Origin: Blastococcus saxobsidens
Lineage (GTDB): Bacteria; Actinomycetota; Actinomycetes; Mycobacteriales; Geodermatophilaceae
DNA: 64,000 nt
Assembly: GCF_002938435.1 (NCBI RefSeq)
Contig: NZ_POQT01000017.1
Coordinates: 1 to 64,000, forward strand
Reading direction: 5' to 3'
Positions within the stretch are counted from its first letter, which is position 1. Every line of letters starts with the position of its first letter. The translations under genes were made by a program, and so were the position numbers. Below the pieces are notes generated by a model that did no database searches, was not told the DNA's origin, and was given only the letters and a program-made list of their open reading frames with translations. Of this stretch, positions 29,168 to 37,231 are shown piece by piece.

Positions 29168-31357
29168 ATGGCTCTTGCGTTGTCCCGACTCGGTGCCTTC
29201 TCGCACCGGCACCGGCTGGCAGTGGTCCTCGTCTGGCTCGTCGTCCTCGTCGCGGGCGGCGTCGGTGCGGTGACCCTGGCCGGTGAGACGTCGAGCAGGT
29301 TCGACATCCCGGGCCAGGAGTCCACGGTGGCCCTGGACCGGATCGGCGAGGAGTTCGGCGCCGGCAGCGAGGGCGCCACCGCGCGGGTCGTGGTGGTGGC
29401 CCCCGACGGCCAGACCGTCACGACGCCGGAGAACGCCGGTGCCCTCGGTGCGCTGGTGGCCGAGATCGGCGAGCTGCCCGGCGTCACCTCCGCCACCAAC
29501 CCGCTGGACCCGGCGGCCCCCTCGGTGAACCGCGAGCAGACGACCGCCTACAGCACGGTCACCTTCGACGCCGCGCCCGGCGAGGTGACGCCGGCCCAGC
29601 AGGAGGCGCTGCTCGACGTGGTCGAGGGCGCCGGCGAGGGCGGTCTCACCGTCGAGGTGACCGGCGAGGCCACCCAGGAACCCCCGCACGTCGGCGGGCC
29701 GGCCGAGGCGATCGGCGTCGTCGTCGCGCTGCTCGTCCTGGCCGTCACCTACGGCGCGCTGGCCGTCGCCGGCATGAACCTGCTGTCGGCACTGGTCGGC
29801 GTCGGCATCGGCGTCATGGGCGTCACGATCGCCACCGGGTTCGTCGACCTGTCGTCCACGACCCCGACGCTGGCCGCGATGCTGGGCCTGGCCGTGGGCA
29901 TCGACTACGCCCTCTTCATCATCACGCGCTACCGGCAGGAGCTGCGCCACGGTTCCGACGTCGGCACCGCGATCGCGACCGCCGTGGGCACCGCCGGCTC
30001 GGCCGTGGTCACCGCCGGGCTCACCGTGGTCATCGCGCTGGCCGGTCTGTTCGTCGTCGGCATCCCGTTCCTGACCCAGATGGGTGTGGCCGCGGCCGCG
30101 ACCATCGTCGTCGCCGTCCTGGTCGCGCTCACCCTGGTGCCCGCCGCCCTCGGCTTCCTGGGCCTGCGTGCGCTGCCGCGCACGCAGCGCGGCGCCGCGG
30201 CCGACGGCGGCGGCGAGGCCGGCGGCCGTGGGTTCCTCCTCGGGTGGGCCGGCACGGTGACCCGCCGCCGCGTCGGCAGCCTGCTGCTCGCGGTGGTGGC
30301 TCTCGCCGTCATCTCCGTCCCGTTCTTCTCGATGCAGACGACCCTCGTGCAGATGCCGCCGGAGGGCAGCACCCAGGCGCGGGCCGACGACCTGCTCGCC
30401 CGGGGCTTCGGCGAGGGCTTCAACGGCCCGCTCACCGTGCTCTTCGAGGGTGACGGCGCGGCCGAGACGGCGGCCCGGGTAACCCCGGCCGTGGCCGAGC
30501 TCGACGACGTCGTCATCGTCACCCCGCCCATCCCCGACGCCGACGGGGACGCGGCGCTGCTCACCGTGATCCCGGAGTCGGGACCGACCGATCCCGCGAC
30601 CGAGCAGCTCGTGGCCGACCTGCGGGCGGAGCTGACCGACCTCGACGGCGGCGTGCAGGCCTCCGTCACCGGCCAGACCGCCGTCAGCGTCGACGTCGCG
30701 CGCAGCCTGGACGACGCGCTGCCGGTGTACCTGACCCTCGTCGTCGGCCTGGCCCTGGTGCTGCTCGTGCTGGTCTTCCGCTCGATCCTGGTGCCGCTGG
30801 TCGGCGTCCTGGGCTTCCTGCTCACCATCGGCGCCTCGCTCGGCGCGACCGTCGCGGTCTTCCAGTGGGGCTGGCTGGCCGACGCGGTCAACCTCGACTC
30901 GACCGGCCCGCTGATCAGCCTCACGCCCATCCTGGTGATCGGCATCCTGTTCGGCCTGGCGATGGACTACCAGATCTTCCTGGTGTCCCGGATGCACGAG
31001 GCGCACAGCCACGGTGTCTCGCCGCTGGAGTCCATCCGCACCGGCTTCCGCCAGGCCGCCCCGGTGGTCGTCGCGGCCGCGCTGATCATGTCCTCGGTCT
31101 TCGCCGGCTTCGTCCCCGCCGGTGAGGCGACCATCAAGTCGATCGCCTTCGCGCTGGCGTCGGGCATCCTCTTCGACGCCTTCGTCGTCCGGATGGTCAT
31201 CGTCCCGGCCGCGCTCGCCCTGCTGGGTGAGCGGGCCTGGTGGCTGCCCCGCTGGCTCCGGTGGCTGCCCGTCCTGGACGTGGAGGGCGCGGCGCTGGAG
31301 AAGGCGGCGGGCCGGCACGCCGAGCGGCCGGACCTGGTCGGCGCGACCCGCCGCTGA
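29168..31357 (+). CDS. MMPL family (RND-type) transporter
   Basis: 729 residues with the duplicated RND plan: TM1, a periplasmic domain (about 40-175), five TM helices, then TM7, a second periplasmic domain and five TM helices. GLAVGIDYALFIITRYRQEL in the first half and GILFGLAMDYQIFLVSRMHE in the second are the proton-relay GxxxDY motifs typical of MMPL proteins. It probably exports a lipid or hydrophobic drug by proton antiport. The ATG lies five bases after the tetR stop, with GGAGG inside the tetR 3' end. Confidence 0.94.
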   Translation: MALALSRLGAFSHRHRLAVVLVWLVVLVAGGVGAVTLAGETSSRFDIPGQESTVALDRIGEEFGAGSEGATARVVVVAPDGQTVTTPENAGALGALVAEIGELPGVTSATNPLDPAAPSVNREQTTAYSTVTFDAAPGEVTPAQQEALLDVVEGAGEGGLTVEVTGEATQEPPHVGGPAEAIGVVVALLVLAVTYGALAVAGMNLLSALVGVGIGVMGVTIATGFVDLSSTTPTLAAMLGLAVGIDYALFIITRYRQELRHGSDVGTAIATAVGTAGSAVVTAGLTVVIALAGLFVVGIPFLTQMGVAAAATIVVAVLVALTLVPAALGFLGLRALPRTQRGAAADGGGEAGGRGFLLGWAGTVTRRRVGSLLLAVVALAVISVPFFSMQTTLVQMPPEGSTQARADDLLARGFGEGFNGPLTVLFEGDGAAETAARVTPAVAELDDVVIVTPPIPDADGDAALLTVIPESGPTDPATEQLVADLRAELTDLDGGVQASVTGQTAVSVDVARSLDDALPVYLTLVVGLALVLLVLVFRSILVPLVGVLGFLLTIGASLGATVAVFQWGWLADAVNLDSTGPLISLTPILVIGILFGLAMDYQIFLVSRMHEAHSHGVSPLESIRTGFRQAAPVVVAAALIMSSVFAGFVPAGEATIKSIAFALASGILFDAFVVRMVIVPAALALLGERAWWLPRWLRWLPVLDVEGAALEKAAGRHAERPDLVGATRR

Positions 31358-31420
31358 GCGTTCCCGGCCTTTCCCGGGCACGGTGGTTCGATCGCCGGCC
31401 GGAACGGGAACGGGCAGCCG

Positions 31421-31711
31421 GTGACGGCGGCGCGGGTGGCGGCGACCGGCCGGTGGGTCGATCCCGACGACGGGATCCGGTATCCCGCCGGTGAGGTCCA
31501 CGGGTGGGAGCCCGGGCGGAACGAGACGGTCTGCGGCCTCTCCCTGAGCAGATCGGCCCTGGCGCGCTTCCCGCACGTGCCCTGGGCCGACGTCCAGCCC
31601 GAGTCCGGCCGGCACGCCGAGGAGGTGCGGTCGGTGTGCCGGCGCTGCCGCGCGGGCCTCGGCGGCCGCCGGGACGACCGCGGCTGGCAGCGCACCGACC
31701 CCCGCCCCTGA
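31421..31711 (+). CDS. Small hypothetical protein with Cys motifs
   Basis: 96 residues, not recognised. It has RYPAGEVHGWEPGRNETVCG, a conserved-looking PHVPWADV, and VCRRCRAGL; the single Cys plus CxxC arrangement (C38, C72, C75) suggests a small metal-binding protein. Codon usage has the strong third-position GC of its neighbours, which supports coding. GTG at 31421 lies 64 bp after the transporter and lacks a strong ribosome site. Confidence 0.6.
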   Translation: MTAARVAATGRWVDPDDGIRYPAGEVHGWEPGRNETVCGLSLSRSALARFPHVPWADVQPESGRHAEEVRSVCRRCRAGLGGRRDDRGWQRTDPRP

Positions 31712-31796
31712 CCGCACACGGTGCGCACCGCCCCCCGTGCGCCACCCGCGCGGGGGATCGGTGCGGCTCCGTGGAACGCTTCAGGCGTGTCGGGCG

Positions 31797-31834
31797 TTGA
31801 CCTGACCGAGTGGAGTGCAGGAAATTGACTCCAC
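31797..31834 (+). promoter_or_regulatory. Promoter of the Bax-inhibitor gene with inverted repeat
   Basis: TTGACC (31797-31802), 18 bases, then GAAATT (31821-31826). The inverted repeat GTGGAGT (31810-31816) / ACTCCAC (31828-31834) encloses the -10 box, so a bound protein would block it. Confidence 0.45.
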
Positions 31835-31863
31835 GACCGACGAGTCACCTCGAGGAGATGACG

Positions 31864-32745
31864 ATGCCCAGTAAGAACCCGGCGTTCAGCCGTGGCTTCG
31901 GCAACGCGGGCCCCGGCCAGCCGTACGCGGGTTGGGGCAACGCTCCGCAGCAGCAGCACGGGGCCCCCCAGTACGGGGCGCCCCAGTACGGCGCTCCGCA
32001 GTACGGTGCTCCGCAGTACGGTGCGCCCGCCCCCCAGCAGGACCAGTACGCCGCGCCGTCCCCGTACGGGACCACGCCGGACACGCGCTACATGACGATG
32101 GACGACGTCGTCACCAAGACGGGCCTCTCGTTCCTGGTGACCGTCCTGACCGCGGCCGCCGTCTGGGCGCTGCCGGGCAACGCCGCCTGGGGCTTCGCCC
32201 TCCCGGCAGTGCTGGTCGCGTTCGTCCTCGGCCTGGTGATCGCCTTCAAGCAGATCGCCAACCCGGTCGCGACGCTGGCCTACGGCGCCCTGTACGGCGT
32301 CGCGCTCGGCGCGATCAGCGAGGCCTTCAACAGCATCTACCCCGGCATCGTGGTGCAGGCGCTGATCGGCACGTTCGGTGTCTTCGCCGGCATGCTGGTG
32401 GTCTACAAGACCGGCGCCATCCGCGTGACGCCGAAGTTCACCCGCTGGATGATGGCGGCGCTGATCGGTGTCCTGGTCCTGATGGTCGCCAACCTGGTCG
32501 CCGGCTTCTTCACCGACGGCGGTCTGGGCCTGCGTGACGGTGGCCCGCTGGCCATCATCTTCAGCCTGGTCGTGATCGGTGTGGCGGCGTTCTCGCTGCT
32601 GCTCGACTTCGACATGGCCGACGAGGCCATCCGCCGCGGCGCCCCGGCGAAGTTCGCCTGGTACATCGCCTTCGGTCTGCTCGTGACCGTGGTGTGGCTG
32701 TACCTGGAGATCCTGCGTCTCCTGAGCTACCTCCAGGACGACTGA
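31864..32745 (+). CDS. Bax inhibitor-1/YccA family membrane protein
   Basis: 293 residues. A cytoplasmic N-terminus of about 75 residues rich in Gln, Pro and Tyr contains four GAPQY repeats; seven TM helices follow (about 95-290), with AYGALYGVALGAISEAFN, GTFGVFAGMLVVYKTGAIRV and a C-terminal LLDFDMADEAI region characteristic of the actinobacterial YccA branch. Members are putative calcium-leak or stress-protection proteins; the function is not established for bacteria generally. ATG at 31864 is chosen because GAGGAG (31852-31857) is 6 bases away; the ATG two codons earlier would abut it. Confidence 0.9.
   Translation: MPSKNPAFSRGFGNAGPGQPYAGWGNAPQQQHGAPQYGAPQYGAPQYGAPQYGAPAPQQDQYAAPSPYGTTPDTRYMTMDDVVTKTGLSFLVTVLTAAAVWALPGNAAWGFALPAVLVAFVLGLVIAFKQIANPVATLAYGALYGVALGAISEAFNSIYPGIVVQALIGTFGVFAGMLVVYKTGAIRVTPKFTRWMMAALIGVLVLMVANLVAGFFTDGGLGLRDGGPLAIIFSLVVIGVAAFSLLLDFDMADEAIRRGAPAKFAWYIAFGLLVTVVWLYLEILRLLSYLQDD
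31969..32028 (+). repeat. Four 15-bp tandem repeats encoding QYGAP units
   Basis: Units at 31969, 31984, 31999 and 32014 are each CAGTACGGNGCNCC plus one base, differing only at wobble positions. They lie within the N-terminal tail of the Bax-inhibitor protein. Confidence 0.85.
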
Positions 32746-32748
32746 CAG

Positions 32749-32800
32749 AAGCACTCCCTGCCCCCGCCGCGCAAGCTCGCGGCGGGACCCTGCAGGGGGC
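32749..32800 (+). repeat. Dispersed hairpin repeat, copy 3 (likely terminator)
   Basis: It starts four bases after the Bax-inhibitor stop codon. Inner stem CCGCCGCG (32764-32771) / CGCGGCGG (32778-32785) with loop CAAGCT; outer stem CCCTGC (32756-32761) / GCAGGG (32792-32797). It shares GGGACCCTGCAG and the closing GGGGCC with copies 1 and 2. Confidence 0.6.
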
Positions 32801-32811
32801 CTGAGAACGAG

Positions 32812-32847
32812 CAGTGGCCCGGTCCCCGTGAGGGGGCCGGGCCACTG
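32812..32847. terminator. Strong hairpin with GNRA tetraloop
   Basis: CAGTGGCCCGG (32812-32822) pairs with CCGGGCCACTG (32837-32847). A U-G pair and CCCC/GGGG continue the stem to 16 bp, closed by GTGA. It lies between convergent genes and could act on both strands. Confidence 0.75.
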
Positions 32848-32892
32848 TCATGTCCGGATCCGGGGACTCGCAGTAGAGCGATCAACCCCCGG

Positions 32893-32949
32893 GCATGGGA
32901 AGCGATACACCCGTTGGGGCGGCCAGAACGGGTGTATCGCTTCCCATGC
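32893..32949 (-). terminator. Perfect 23-bp inverted repeat at the thiolase 3' end
   Basis: Arms 32893-32915 and 32927-32949 are perfect complements (inner part AAGCGATACACCCGTT) around an 11-base loop. The right arm ends 9 bases from the thiolase stop codon, so on the minus strand it is placed as a terminator. Confidence 0.65.
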
Positions 32950-32958
32950 TGGGGTGGG

Positions 32959-34179
32959 TCAGGAGAGGCGCTCCAGCACCATCGCCATGCCCATGCCGCC
33001 GCCGACGCACATGGTCTCCAGACCGAACGTCTTGTCCCGAGTCTGGAGGCCGTTGATCAGCGTGCCGGTGATGCGGGCGCCGGTGCTGCCGAACGGGTGC
33101 CCGACGGCGATGGCGCCACCGTGCACGTTCAGCTTGTCGATGTCGACGCCCAGGTCGCGGTAGCTGGGGATGACCTGCGCGGCGAACGCCTCGTTGATCT
33201 CGACGAGGTCGATGTCGTCGATGGTCATGCCCGCGCGCTGCAGGGCGAGCTTCGAGGCGTCGACCGGGCCGTAGCCCATGATCTCCGGCGACAGGCCGGT
33301 GACCGCGGTGGAGACCACGCGGGCCAGCGGGGTGAGGCCCAGCTCGGCGGCCTTGGTGTCGCTCATGACCACCACGGCGGAGGCGCCGTCGTTGAGCGGG
33401 CAGGCGTTGCCGGCGGTGACCCGGCCGTCGGGGCGGAAGACCGGCTTGAGGCCGGAGATGCCCTCGAGCGTGGTGCCGGGGCGCGGGCCGTCGTCCTTGG
33501 TGACCACGGTGCCGTCGGGCAGCGTGATCGGGACGATCTCGCGGTCCCAGAACCCGTTGTCGATGGACTCCTCGGCCAGGTTCTGGCTGCGGACGGCGAA
33601 CTCGTCCATCTCCTGGCGCGAGACGCCCTTGAGCAGCGCCAGGTTCTCGGCGGTCTGGCCCATGGCGATGTAGACGTCGGGGACATCGCCGTTCTCGCGC
33701 GGGTCGGTCCAGGAGTCGGCGCCGCTCTCGGCGACCTTGGCCACCCGCGCCTGCGCGTCGGCGAACACCGGGTTCTGGGTGTCGGGCAGCGCGTCGCTGT
33801 TGCCCTTCACGAACCGGGAGACGGTCTCGACGCCGGCGGAGATGAAGACGTCGCCCTCGCCGGCCTTGATGGCGTGCATGGCCATGCGGGTGGTCTGCAG
33901 CGACGAGGAGCAGTAGCGGGTGATCGTGGTGCCGGGCAGGTGGTCCATGCCGAGCAGCACGCTCACCACGCGGCCCATGTTGTAGCCCTGCTCACCGCCG
34001 GGGAGGCCGCAGCCGAGCATCAGGTCGTCGATGTCGGTGGGGTCGAGCGAGGGCACCTTGTCCAGGGCGGCGCGGACGACGGCGGCGGCCAGGTCGTCGG
34101 GCCGCATGTCCTTGAGCGACCCCTTGAACGCGCGGCCGATGGGCGAGCGCGCAGTCGCGACGATGACGGCTTCGGGCAT
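32959..34179 (-). CDS. Acetyl-CoA C-acyltransferase (thiolase)
   Basis: 406 residues, full-length thiolase. Nucleophile Cys90 is in TRYCSSSLQT; NEAFAAQV, GGAIAVGHPFGSTGAR (catalytic His) and CVGGGMGMA (second Cys) follow in order. It cleaves 3-ketoacyl-CoA in beta-oxidation or condenses two acyl-CoAs. The ATG at 34179 has GGAGG six bases upstream on its strand. No partner hydratase/dehydrogenase is adjacent, so it is probably a single-gene unit with its own terminator. Confidence 0.95.
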   Translation of the reverse strand: MPEAVIVATARSPIGRAFKGSLKDMRPDDLAAAVVRAALDKVPSLDPTDIDDLMLGCGLPGGEQGYNMGRVVSVLLGMDHLPGTTITRYCSSSLQTTRMAMHAIKAGEGDVFISAGVETVSRFVKGNSDALPDTQNPVFADAQARVAKVAESGADSWTDPRENGDVPDVYIAMGQTAENLALLKGVSRQEMDEFAVRSQNLAEESIDNGFWDREIVPITLPDGTVVTKDDGPRPGTTLEGISGLKPVFRPDGRVTAGNACPLNDGASAVVVMSDTKAAELGLTPLARVVSTAVTGLSPEIMGYGPVDASKLALQRAGMTIDDIDLVEINEAFAAQVIPSYRDLGVDIDKLNVHGGAIAVGHPFGSTGARITGTLINGLQTRDKTFGLETMCVGGGMGMAMVLERLS

Positions 34180-34313
34180 GGGAGTCCTCCACGATGAGGC
34201 GGGTCCGGGCGGGTCGCCGGACGTCGGTCACCTCGGAAACTACCCCGGCCCCGGGTCGCGGGATCCTGCCGTCGGGGCCCCGATCGCCCGTTGTGGTCCG
34301 CGTCACGCAGCGG

Positions 34314-35342
34314 TCAGTGGGACGCCTCCGCCTCCGCCTCGGTCTCGGCGCGCTCGGCCTCTTCCGGGGTGGGCACCTCGGTGGGGCGCGGGCGGCGCAG
34401 CAGCGCCCAGGGCCCGCGCGGTCCGGTGTCGGAGCCCGCGACCTCGGTGCCCTGCACCTCGGTGCCCGGCCGGTTGGCCGCGCGCGCGGCCGCGAGGGCC
34501 ACGGGCCGGACCGACTCGCGGCGCAGCGCCCGCAGACCGCGTCCGGTTCCGGTGGGCCACACGCCGACCGCGTCTGCGACCGCCGGCAGCAGGACGGCGG
34601 CGGCCGCGGCGTAGCCGACCGCGCTGGGGTGGAACTGGTCATTACTGAACATGCCGTGGTCCGAGGCGAAGGCGGGGCCCAGCAGCGAGCCCAGGGACAC
34701 CGTGCGCCCGCCGGCCTCGACCACGGCGACGGTCTGCGCGGCGGCCATCTGCCGGCTCCATCGGCGGGCGAGGGTGCGCAGCGGCTGGGCGATCGGCCGG
34801 ATCGTGCCCAGGTCGGGGCAGGTGCCGACCACGACCTCGCAGCCGACGGCGGTCAGCCGGCGCACGGCGTCGGTGAGGTGGGCGACGGAGACGGAGGTGG
34901 GCGTCCGGCTGGTCACGTCGTTGGCGCCGATCATGATCAGCGCGACGGCGGGGCGCTCCTCGAGCGCGCGGTCGACCTGGGCGTCGAGGTCACGCGCCCG
35001 GGCACCGGACACAGCGAGCCGGACGAGGCGCACGGGCCGCTCGGCGAGCTCGGTCAGCCCCGCGGCCACCAGCACCCCGGGGGTTTCCGACGCCCGGGTG
35101 ACGCCGAGGCCGACGGCGCTGGAGTCGCCCAGCACCGTGAAGACGATCGGCTCGGCGCGGCCGCGTCCGTAGACGCCGTCCCCCGACGGCGGGTCCAGCT
35201 TCGTCGTCCGGGCCTCGACCTTGCGGCGTGCGGCGCGGGCCTCCTCCCGGAGGAGGGCCACCAGGGCCGCTCCGGCGATGGTCACGCTGCCACCGCCGTA
35301 GGCGGCGTAGGGCGCGAGCCGTCGGGCGGTATCGGTACGCAT
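34314..35342 (-). CDS. SGNH/GDSL hydrolase family protein
   Basis: About 342 residues. An N-terminal hydrophobic stretch (about 10-30) may anchor it in the membrane. The catalytic blocks are FTVLGDSSAVGLG (Ser), SGARARDL (Gly), MIGANDVTS (Asn) and DQFHPSAVGY (Asp and His). It is an esterase or lipase of unknown substrate. The C-terminal 80 residues are Arg-, Pro- and Glu-rich and probably disordered. Two adjacent ATG codons exist; the second (35342) is chosen because GGAGG then lies 7 rather than 4 bases away. Confidence 0.88.
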   Translation of the reverse strand: MRTDTARRLAPYAAYGGGSVTIAGAALVALLREEARAARRKVEARTTKLDPPSGDGVYGRGRAEPIVFTVLGDSSAVGLGVTRASETPGVLVAAGLTELAERPVRLVRLAVSGARARDLDAQVDRALEERPAVALIMIGANDVTSRTPTSVSVAHLTDAVRRLTAVGCEVVVGTCPDLGTIRPIAQPLRTLARRWSRQMAAAQTVAVVEAGGRTVSLGSLLGPAFASDHGMFSNDQFHPSAVGYAAAAAVLLPAVADAVGVWPTGTGRGLRALRRESVRPVALAAARAANRPGTEVQGTEVAGSDTGPRGPWALLRRPRPTEVPTPEEAERAETEAEAEASH

Positions 35343-35400
35343 CATCGTGCCTCCGTCCCTGCTCGGCGCCGTCGTAGCACCACTGACGTTATCGGCCGCC

Positions 35401-35406
35401 TACGGT
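35401..35406 (+). promoter_or_regulatory. Leaderless -10 box of the DUF2252 gene
   Basis: TACGGT followed by 7 bases and GTG at 35414. Confidence 0.6.
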
Positions 35407-35413
35407 GCAAGCT

Positions 35414-36787
35414 GTGGCCTCCTCCCCCGCTGGTGTGACCCGTCCCACAGACGACGACCGGACCAGGCAGATCGTCGACGTCCTCGTCGACGCCTTCGGC
35501 GACCTGATGGACGCCGACGCCGACGCGTTCCGCACCAAGTTCCGGAAGATGGCGGCCGATCCGTTCGCCTTCTACCGCGGCAGTGCACCCCTGTTCTACG
35601 CGGACATGGCGACGGTCGAGGACCGGTGGTGCGACGAGCGGACGTCGCGCGTGTGGATCCAGGGTGACCTGCACGCGGAGAACTTCGGCACGTACATGGA
35701 CAGCGCCGGCCGGATCGTGTTCGACGTCAACGACTTCGACGAGGCCTACCTCGGCCACGTCAGCTGGGATCTGCGCCGGTTCGCGGCCAGCTTCGCGCTG
35801 CTGGCCTGGCGCAAGGCGCTGGGCGACGACGTCATCTCCGAGCTGCTGAGCGGCTACCTGCAGGCCTACCTCGACCAGGTGGAGGCCTTCACCCACTCCG
35901 ACGAGGACCGCTCCTTCGCGCTGCGGGCCGACAACACCGAGGGGGCGGTCCGCGAGGTCATCCACGAGACCACCACCCGCACCCGGCTCGGCCTGCTGGA
36001 GCGGATGACGGTCATCGAGGGGTACCACCGGCGGTTCGCCGACCGCCCGCGCAACCGGCGGCTGGAGGACGACGAGCGCGACCGCGTGCTGGCCGCCCTC
36101 GAGCGCTACCGGGAGACCGTGCCCAAGGGTCAGCGGCGCCGGGAGGTCACCTACGACGTCAAGGACGTCATCGCCACCGGCGGATTCGGCATCGGCAGCG
36201 CGGGGCTCCCGGCCTACAACGTGCTGCTGGAGGGGTACGACCAGGCGCTGGAGAACGACGTCGTCCTGTCGCTGAAGCAGGGCAACGTGCCGGCGCCCAG
36301 CCGGGTGGTGACCGATCCGGAGATCCGGGCCTACTTCGAGAACGAGGGCCACCGGACCGCGGTGAGCCAGCGGGCGCTGCAGGCCAACACCTCGCAGTTC
36401 CTCGGCTACACCGAGATCGACGGCCGCGGCTTCGTCGTCGCCGAGCTCTCGCCGTACGAGCTGGACCTGGACTGGGAGGACCTCACCGAGCCGGAGGACA
36501 TCGCCCCAGTCATGGTCCAGCTGGGACGGGCCACCGCGAAGCTGCACTGCGTGGGGGACGCCGACAGCGACCACTCCCTCGTGCCGTTCCAGACCGAGGA
36601 GGCCATCTCCGCGATGGTCGGGGATCGGCGGCAGGAGTTCGTCGCCGACCTGGTGGAGTTCGCGCACTCCTACGCGCGGCGGACGCAGGAAGACTTCCGG
36701 TTGTTCGTCGACGCGTTCCGGGCCGGGCAGATCCCGGGGATCAGCTCGAGCGGCTCGCACCCGCTGCCCGGGGACCGACGGCGGTGA
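35414..36787 (+). CDS. DUF2252 domain protein
   Basis: 457 residues. QGDLHAENFGTYMD and FDVNDFDEAYLGHVSWDLRR resemble the catalytic and metal-binding loops of protein-kinase-like phosphotransferases (HxxN and D motifs), so a small-molecule kinase role is plausible but unproven. The rest is helical, with DVKDVIATGGFGIGSAGLP in the middle. The GTG at 35414 is set by the leaderless promoter; an in-frame GTG three codons earlier would lie within the -10 box. The last 47 bases overlap the GNAT gene on the other strand. Confidence 0.85.
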   Translation: MASSPAGVTRPTDDDRTRQIVDVLVDAFGDLMDADADAFRTKFRKMAADPFAFYRGSAPLFYADMATVEDRWCDERTSRVWIQGDLHAENFGTYMDSAGRIVFDVNDFDEAYLGHVSWDLRRFAASFALLAWRKALGDDVISELLSGYLQAYLDQVEAFTHSDEDRSFALRADNTEGAVREVIHETTTRTRLGLLERMTVIEGYHRRFADRPRNRRLEDDERDRVLAALERYRETVPKGQRRREVTYDVKDVIATGGFGIGSAGLPAYNVLLEGYDQALENDVVLSLKQGNVPAPSRVVTDPEIRAYFENEGHRTAVSQRALQANTSQFLGYTEIDGRGFVVAELSPYELDLDWEDLTEPEDIAPVMVQLGRATAKLHCVGDADSDHSLVPFQTEEAISAMVGDRRQEFVADLVEFAHSYARRTQEDFRLFVDAFRAGQIPGISSSGSHPLPGDRRR

Positions 36788-37223
36788 GCATGCCGACGGA
36801 CGGGCCCACGTCCGGCTTGTCGAACGGACCGCTCACCACGGAGAACCCGAGCCGCTCGTAGAAGCCGACCGCGGTGGTGCGGGCGTCGCACCAGACGAGG
36901 TCGCCGCCGAGGGCGGCCACGCGGGCCAGGCCCTCGGTCACCAGCGCCCGGCCGACCCCCGAGCCGCGGACCGACGGGTCGGTGGCCATGCCGCGCAGCT
37001 GCCAGGGCGCCAGCGCCCCGGGCCGGTACGGGCAGGGAGCGGGGACGAAGCGGACGACGCCGACCACCCGACCGTCGGGGGTCCGCGCCGCCAGGTGGAG
37101 CGTTCCCGGCGGGTCCGCGGGCCGGTCGACGGGACGGCCGTCGCGCAGCACGTCCCGCCACAGCGGGTAGGTCGTCGCGGCGTCGGACCGCTCGACGGTG
37201 ACCGTGCCGCTGTCGTCGTCCAC
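36741..37223 (-). CDS. GNAT family N-acetyltransferase
   Basis: 160 residues. The acetyl-CoA pyrophosphate loop is VRGSGVGRAL (Q/RxxGxG/A), preceded by QLRGMATDPS and followed by WCDARTTAVGFYERLGF. It is most like the ElaA/YitI branch of GNAT proteins. GTG at 37223 lies 8 bases after the VWA gene's stop, so it is the last gene of the MoxR-VWA operon. Its 3' end runs into the DUF2252 gene on the opposite strand. Substrate unknown. Confidence 0.86.
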   Translation of the reverse strand: MDDDSGTVTVERSDAATTYPLWRDVLRDGRPVDRPADPPGTLHLAARTPDGRVVGVVRFVPAPCPYRPGALAPWQLRGMATDPSVRGSGVGRALVTEGLARVAALGGDLVWCDARTTAVGFYERLGFSVVSGPFDKPDVGPSVGMLTAVGPRAAGASRSS

Positions 37224-37231
37224 CCGGCGGC

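Noticed and set aside
31969-32028. Tandem repeats as a CRISPR-like array
   Set aside because: Units are 15 bp without spacers and encode an in-frame peptide repeat.
32893-32949. Inverted repeat as insertion-sequence ends
   Set aside because: The arms are only 11 bases apart, with no transposase or target duplication.
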